Of a stretch of 17,933 nucleotides of DNA, positions 14,023-17,933 are shown piece after piece. Every line of letters begins with the position of its first letter. Position 1 is the stretch's first letter. The position numbers and the translations under genes are program-made. This DNA comes from WRAI01 sp031549605 (GTDB taxonomy: Bacteria > Bacillota > Clostridia > Oscillospirales > UBA929), in NCBI GenBank assembly GCA_031549605.1, contig JAVBPM010000004.1, forward strand, positions 1 through 17,933. The letters are read 5' to 3'. A model generated the notes under the pieces. That model was given only the letters and a program-made list of their open reading frames with translations, was not told the DNA's origin and made no database searches.

Positions 14023-14303
14023 CAGCGTGTCAAAAAACTTGTTTTTGGCACGCTGACAGACTGACAGAGAAGTGCGCAGGCAAAGAAACGCTGTCCGTCG
14101 GCGTACGATGGTACGCTAGGACAGCGTTTCTGTAGCAAGTAAAACCATTGCGGCGCTGCGACCTTGTCGATGCGCCGCAAATCATTAGCCGAGAATCAAA
14201 ACGCAGCCTTACGCCGCCGTTTTCTCTCTTCTCTGACACTGGTTTTACGGTGCGTGCTTTTTTGACAGTCTGAAACCGGCCCCTGTTTTCACAGGAGCCG
14301 GTT
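13992..14303. repeat. Duplicated 31-bp terminator hairpin flanking a 250-bp structured insert with inverted ends (MITE-like)
   Basis: This fills the 330-bp gap between the two converging genes; no credible coding sequence is seen in it. Two direct copies of a 31-bp palindromic hairpin (13992-14022 and 14273-14303) differ at one base (A14000 versus C14281). The 250 bp between them (14023-14272) begin CAGCGTGTCAAAAAA and end, on the other strand, CAGACTGTCAAAAAA, so 13 of 15 end bases match as an inverted repeat. Inside are a 14-bp hairpin (14023-14055, one G-T pair) and a tandem CTGACAGA pair (14053-14068). There is also a long hairpin with a 13-bp perfect stem (14084-14096 with 14119-14131), and a hairpin of TTGCGGCGC against GCGCCGCAA (14148-14180). 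Further distant inverted pairs are 14066-14072 with 14228-14234 and 14139-14147 with 14240-14248. It could be a miniature transposable element, or simply two related terminators around structured spacer. Confidence 0.6.
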
Positions 14304-14305
14304 TT
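14273..14305 (+). terminator. Second hairpin copy, probable terminator for rightward transcripts
   Basis: The same stem (14274-14280 with 14297-14303 and an inner 5-bp stem), followed by GTTTTCT on the plus strand. It would end transcripts coming from the phosphoribosyltransferase gene after they cross the 250-bp insert. Confidence 0.65.
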
Positions 14306-14311
14306 CTATTG

Positions 14312-15094
14312 CTACGGAATAAGCCGCAGCGACGGGTCAAGGATGCGCGCCGGGTAGAAGGCGCAGGCGTTGAGCCGCTGACAGGGGCTGTCGGGGTCAA
14401 AGCTGGCGGCATCAAGCACGCCGGCGCGGAAGAGCGTGACCGCGGCGGCAAAATGCAGGTCGGTTGGCTCCATGCGCGGCACGGTGTCGACGGAGATGGT
14501 GGTCGGGTAGGCGGCGGCCGGCAGCATGCTGCTGTAAACGGCGGCGACCTCGGCACAGCTGGCCGTGGCGCTGTAGTCGGCAAAGGCGGTATACAGGCCG
14601 TTTTGCGCGGCATAGCTGACGTAGGGCGCATACCACGCCTCATCACCGGTGGCGGTGAAGTCGACGGCGTTGCCGTTGTACTTGGCGTGTATTCGCGCCG
14701 CGATGGCAACCACCTCACCCGCCGTGACCGGCGCCTCGGGTCGGAAGACGCTTAGATCGGCGGCCGCGTAGACGCCGTAGGTCGTCACGATGTCCAGCTC
14801 GGCATGGTAGTAGGCGTTGGGCTCGACATCAGCAAAGGAGAGCGGCGCTTGCTCGGGCTTGAACATCGACAGCTTGGACGGGTCGATGGCCGCCGTCACC
14901 ACGGCCGACGGCGGCGGTGACACGGTGATCTTGGGCGTTGCGGACGGGGCAGTTGACGCCGTCACGGCCGTGGTGCTTGTGACGGTCGGGGCAACGCTGG
15001 GTGTCGGTGCAGGCGACGGTGACGGCGTCGAGCCGGAGCAGCCGGCCAGCCAGCAAACGAGCAGCACGGCGGCCGCGTGTACGGGTTTGTTCAT
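14312..15094 (-). CDS. Lipoprotein with Pro/Thr/Ser linker and SLH-like repeats
   Basis: A 260-residue exported protein. The signal VLLVCWLAGC is a lipobox with Cys19 as the lipid-modified residue. A low-complexity Ser/Thr/Pro/Ala linker (about 20-70) follows. Then come three segments resembling S-layer homology repeats. The first is FADVEPNAYYHAELDIV with FRPEAPVTAGEVVAIAARI. The second is WYAPYVSYAAQNGLY with ASCAEVAAVY. The third is FAAAVTLFRAGVLDAASF with FDPDSPCQRLNACAFYPARI. SLH repeats usually bind cell-wall polymers, so this protein may tie membrane and wall; that is inferred. GAGG 7 bp before the ATG overlaps the stop codon of the calcium ATPase gene 8 bp upstream, so the two are co-transcribed and probably coupled. 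Confidence 0.87.
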   Translation of the reverse strand: MNKPVHAAAVLLVCWLAGCSGSTPSPSPAPTPSVAPTVTSTTAVTASTAPSATPKITVSPPPSAVVTAAIDPSKLSMFKPEQAPLSFADVEPNAYYHAELDIVTTYGVYAAADLSVFRPEAPVTAGEVVAIAARIHAKYNGNAVDFTATGDEAWYAPYVSYAAQNGLYTAFADYSATASCAEVAAVYSSMLPAAAYPTTISVDTVPRMEPTDLHFAAAVTLFRAGVLDAASFDPDSPCQRLNACAFYPARILDPSLRLIP

Positions 15095-15102
15095 GGTGCG
15101 CC

Positions 15103-17646
15103 TCAGTCTTCCCTGCGGCGTGCCAGCAGCTTCTGGAACTCAATAAACAGCAGCATGACAACGCAGAGGCCCAGCACGCCCAGCCAGTGCTTCCACGGCA
15201 GCGCCGTTAAGTGGAACATGTTGCGAAGCGGCTTAAGCAAAGCGACACCGACTTGTAGTGCGGCCGAGCCTATGAAGGCCAGGATGAGCATTTTGTGATC
15301 GCGCAGCTTCATCTTGAAGATGCTGTTGCGCTCGCTTTGCAGGCCGACAGCGGCGAAGAGCTGGCAGAGCGACAGCGTCATAAAGGCCATGGTGGTACCG
15401 ACGGGGCCTTTGCCACCCAGCAGATAGGCTGACAATGTCAGTGCCGCACCGACAGCGCCGACCATCACAACGCGCAGCCAGGTCGCGCCATCGAAGAAGG
15501 GCAGACGGCTGTCGCGCGGCTTGCGCTCCATAATGCCGTCCTCCTCCGGCTCAACGCCCAGCGCCAGTGCCGGGAAGGTGTCGGTGACCAGGTTGATCCA
15601 CAGCAGGTGGATGGGCAGCAGGAAATGCGTGTCCGCCGACATCCAGCCCAGCAGCGTGGCGGCCAAAATGACCAGCACCTCGCCGGCGTTGGACGATAGC
15701 AGGAAGCGGACGGTTTTGTGGATGTTGTCAAAGATGCGGCGGCCCTCGCGCACGGCTGAGACAATGGTGGCGAAGTTGTCGTCGGTCAGCACCATGTCGG
15801 ACGCGCCCTTGCTGACGTCGGTGCCGGTAATGCCCATGCCGACGCCGATGTCGGAGGCTTTGAGCGCCGGCGCGTCGTTGACGCCGTCACCCGTCATGGC
15901 GACAATCTTGCCGCGCTTTTGGAAGGCGGCGACAATGCGCGATTTGTGCTCGGGTGCGACACGGGCGTAGACGCCGATGTTTTCCACGTCCCAGTCATCG
16001 GGCAGCGCGTCGAGGTCAACACCGGTGATGGCGCGGCGGCCGTCGCCGAGGATGTTCAGGTCGTTGGCAATGGCTACGGCCGTTGTCTTATGGTCACCGG
16101 TAATCATAACGGGAATGATGCCGGCACTGTGACAAACGGCGATGGCGTCGCGCGCCTCGGGACGGGCGGGGTCAATCATGCCGACCAGGCCAATGTAGGT
16201 CAGCTGCGACTCAGCCTGCTTCTCCACGGTGGCAAAGTCGGTCTCCGGCACGTCTTTGTAGCCGAAGGCCAACACACGCAGCGCCTCGGCGGCCATGGCC
16301 TCGTTCAGTTTTTCGGCGGCGATACGCTCATTGTCATTGAGCGTGCAGCGCGCCAACAGCACGTCAGGCGCGCCCTTGGTCAAAATCCGCAGCCCATCGT
16401 TGTGCGTGATGGCCACGGTTGACAGCTTGCGGCCCGAGTCGAAGGGGATCTCACCGGCGCGCTTGCGGTTGCGGATGTCCGGCAGGGTGATGGTGTTTTC
16501 TTTGAGCAGATAGTCGAGCAGCGCCGTCTCAGTCGGGTCGCCCAGCAGCTGGCCGCTGTCGTTGGTCACGGCGTCGTTGCAGTGCAGCATGACCTGGGCC
16601 AGCAGCGTCGCGTCGGCGGTTTCGGTGCGCACGACGGTCATTTTGTTCTGTGTCAGCGTGCCCGTTTTGTCGCTGCAAATGATTTGCGTGGAGCCCAACG
16701 TCTCGACGGCGGGCAGGCGGCGAATAATCGCGCCGCGCTTGGCCATGCGGCTCATGCCCATGGCCAGCACGATGGTGACAACGGCCACCATGCCCTCGGG
16801 AATGGCGGCGACAGCCAGACTGACGGCCGTCATAAAGGCGTTGAGTAATTCGTTGCCCATCAGCAGGTTGATGCCGAAAATCACAGCGGCAATGCACAGT
16901 ACGCCAATCGATAGTGTATTGGAGATGTTGTTGAGCTGCTTTTGCAGCGGCGTGATTTCCTTTTTCGTGGTCGCCAGCTGCGTGGCGATTTTACCCATCT
17001 CGGTGTTCATGCCCGTCTCGACAACGACGCCCTCGCCGCGGCCATACGAGACGCCGGTGCCCATATAGGCCATGTTGATGCGGTCGCCCAGCGCGCAGTC
17101 GGCCGTTTCCAGTGTGCCGACCAGCTTGTCAACCGGCACCGACTCGCCTGTCAGCGCCGACTCCTCAATTTTGATAGAATTGGATTCCAGCAGGCGCAGG
17201 TCGGCCGGTATGGCGTCGCCGGCTTCAATCAGCACAATGTCGCCCGGCACCAGCTCGGCAGCCGGCAGCTTCAGCACCTCGCCGTTGCGGCGGACGCGGC
17301 AGACGGGAGCCGCCATCTTTTGCAGCGCCTCAAGCGCCGCCTCGGCCTTGGACTCCTGCAAGGTGCCCAGCACGGCGTTGAGCAGCACGACCACGCCGAT
17401 GATGAGGCTGTCGACCAGTTCTTTGGAGGCAAAGGCCGAGACAATGGCAGCGGCGATGAGCACCCAAATCATAAAGTCGGTGAATTGAGACAGGAAGATG
17501 CCAAACACGGTTTTCTTTTTGCCTGCCTTCAGTTCGTTGGTGCCGCTCTCAGCGCGTCGGCGCTCGACCTCGGCGGCCGATAGACCTTGCGGCGTTGTTT
17601 GCAGCTGTTTTAATACCTGTTGTTCGCCCGATGTGTGCCAAATCAT
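15103..17646 (-). CDS. Calcium-transporting P2-type ATPase (SERCA/PMR1-like)
   Basis: An 847-residue P-type pump that exports Ca2+ at the cost of ATP. The start ATG is chosen for AAGGAG 8 bp upstream; the frame is open further up but runs into the promoter. All catalytic motifs are present: LTGESVPVDK (actuator), the phosphorylated Asp326 in SDKTGTLTQNKM, TKGAPDVLL (nucleotide site), MITGDHKTTA and MTGDGVNDAPALK (hinge). Calcium ligands known from SERCA are matched: VAAIPEGM in M4 (Glu284), SSNAGEVLVI in M5 and NLVTDTFPALALG in M6. This argues for two Ca2+ sites rather than Na+/K+ or Mg2+ specificity. The N-terminal cation-ATPase segment (MIWHTSGEQQVLKQL) and the C-terminal membrane bundle are complete. 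It heads a two-gene operon with the SLH lipoprotein. Confidence 0.95.
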   Translation of the reverse strand: MIWHTSGEQQVLKQLQTTPQGLSAAEVERRRAESGTNELKAGKKKTVFGIFLSQFTDFMIWVLIAAAIVSAFASKELVDSLIIGVVVLLNAVLGTLQESKAEAALEALQKMAAPVCRVRRNGEVLKLPAAELVPGDIVLIEAGDAIPADLRLLESNSIKIEESALTGESVPVDKLVGTLETADCALGDRINMAYMGTGVSYGRGEGVVVETGMNTEMGKIATQLATTKKEITPLQKQLNNISNTLSIGVLCIAAVIFGINLLMGNELLNAFMTAVSLAVAAIPEGMVAVVTIVLAMGMSRMAKRGAIIRRLPAVETLGSTQIICSDKTGTLTQNKMTVVRTETADATLLAQVMLHCNDAVTNDSGQLLGDPTETALLDYLLKENTITLPDIRNRKRAGEIPFDSGRKLSTVAITHNDGLRILTKGAPDVLLARCTLNDNERIAAEKLNEAMAAEALRVLAFGYKDVPETDFATVEKQAESQLTYIGLVGMIDPARPEARDAIAVCHSAGIIPVMITGDHKTTAVAIANDLNILGDGRRAITGVDLDALPDDWDVENIGVYARVAPEHKSRIVAAFQKRGKIVAMTGDGVNDAPALKASDIGVGMGITGTDVSKGASDMVLTDDNFATIVSAVREGRRIFDNIHKTVRFLLSSNAGEVLVILAATLLGWMSADTHFLLPIHLLWINLVTDTFPALALGVEPEEDGIMERKPRDSRLPFFDGATWLRVVMVGAVGAALTLSAYLLGGKGPVGTTMAFMTLSLCQLFAAVGLQSERNSIFKMKLRDHKMLILAFIGSAALQVGVALLKPLRNMFHLTALPWKHWLGVLGLCVVMLLFIEFQKLLARRRED

Positions 17647-17705
17647 GTGTTCTCTCCTTCTGTTCATCTCGCGGTTCGGATACGGACAGAGTTGTGCGTT
17701 GCTAC

Positions 17706-17735
17706 AGTATACCATAAAATGGCATATCGGCTCAA
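17706..17735 (-). promoter_or_regulatory. Promoter of the calcium ATPase operon
   Basis: On the minus strand, -35 TTGAGC (17730-17735) and -10 TATACT (17706-17711) are 18 bp apart, with TGG in front of the -10 (extended -10). The leader to the ATG is about 52 nt. Confidence 0.7.
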
Positions 17736-17792
17736 GAAAAAATGTTGTCGCAACGCGACGATGCAGCTAAAAATTTATTTTTGGCAGCGGCG

Positions 17793-17933
17793 TGTGTAGG
17801 ATTGTCAAACATGTGTTACACGGAGGAAGACGAGCGGAGAGCGCCAAGCGAGAGGTTTCATGGGGAAGCGGTTGTACCAACGATTGTGCAGTGAGAGCTG
17901 TTTGGCAAAGTCATCAAAGGAATAGAACTTGCG
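17793..17933 (-). mobile_element. End of an insertion sequence, cut by the window edge
   Basis: The transposase tail described below is followed within about 10 bp by the stretch TGTGTAGGATTGTCAAACAT on the plus strand (from 17793), a plausible terminal inverted repeat. Its mate would lie beyond the window, so the boundary is a guess. Confidence 0.5.
17805..17933 (-). CDS. Transposase C-terminal fragment (DDE/integrase-core type, IS481/IS3-like)
   Basis: The last 42 codons of a minus-strand gene enter from the right edge and end at TGA (17805-17807). The translation runs KFYSFDDFAKQLSLHNRWYN, then RFPMKPLAWRSPLVFL. This is the closing part of integrase-core transposases, in which a helix ending in a WYN or RYN triplet is followed by 'P-L-x-W-x-S-P'. 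The catalytic DDE residues lie outside the window, so whether the element is intact cannot be judged. The exact family (IS481 versus IS3) is a best guess. The reading frame is short but matches the family ending closely. Confidence 0.75.
   Translation of the reverse strand, partial: RKFYSFDDFAKQLSLHNRWYNRFPMKPLAWRSPLVFLRVTHV

Noticed and set aside
14030..14239. 69-codon minus-strand frame within the repeat element
   Set aside because: It runs through several hairpins, has no ribosome site and no recognisable protein features.

Overview
The window looks like a stretch of chromosome from an anaerobic, GC-rich clostridial Firmicute, possibly of the Oscillospiraceae/Ruminococcaceae type. This is inferred from a [FeFe]-hydrogenase C-terminus, GGAGG-type ribosome binding sites, consensus sigma-A promoters, many intrinsic terminators, an SLH-repeat lipoprotein and the gene families present. 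No phylogenetic calculation was possible. Most of the content is housekeeping or transport, and there is no sign of prophage, CRISPR or a defence island.

Layout, left to right. The end of a [FeFe] hydrogenase gene (1-256) closes with a UUCG-loop terminator. A DUF2207/YciQ-like membrane protein follows (387-2282), then a bidirectional terminator shared with a minus-strand tRNA-Gly(UCC). A Nudix hydrolase (+) runs end-to-end into an unrecognised Cys-containing protein (-). Next comes pheS (-), which has its own promoter and terminator and no pheT beside it, divergent from a uracil permease (+). After a small minus-strand protein there is a three-gene plus-strand operon with overlapping ends: an aconitase-superfamily hydratase of the YbhJ type and two half-size chromate (CHR) transporters. 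Two minus-strand genes follow, a polytopic GT-C-like membrane protein and an AzgA/PbuG-type purine permease, then tRNA-Ser(GGA) (-). A PRPP-dependent phosphoribosyltransferase (+) faces a minus-strand pair made of a P2-type calcium ATPase and an SLH lipoprotein. The right edge cuts into the C-terminal end of an insertion-sequence transposase (-).

Functional themes. Nucleobase uptake and salvage recur (uracil permease, purine permease, phosphoribosyltransferase), but as separately promoted units with short leaders and no visible riboswitch or T-box. Ion transport is the second theme (CHR pair, Ca2+-ATPase).

The most unusual structures are non-coding. The first is a 250-bp element with terminal inverted repeats that sits exactly between two near-identical 31-bp copies of a terminator hairpin (13992-14303). 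The second is a terminator-like hairpin inside the first codons of the first CHR gene (8961-8998). The third is a pair of -35 boxes built into inverted repeats. I do not see a convincing wholly new multi-gene system in the window.
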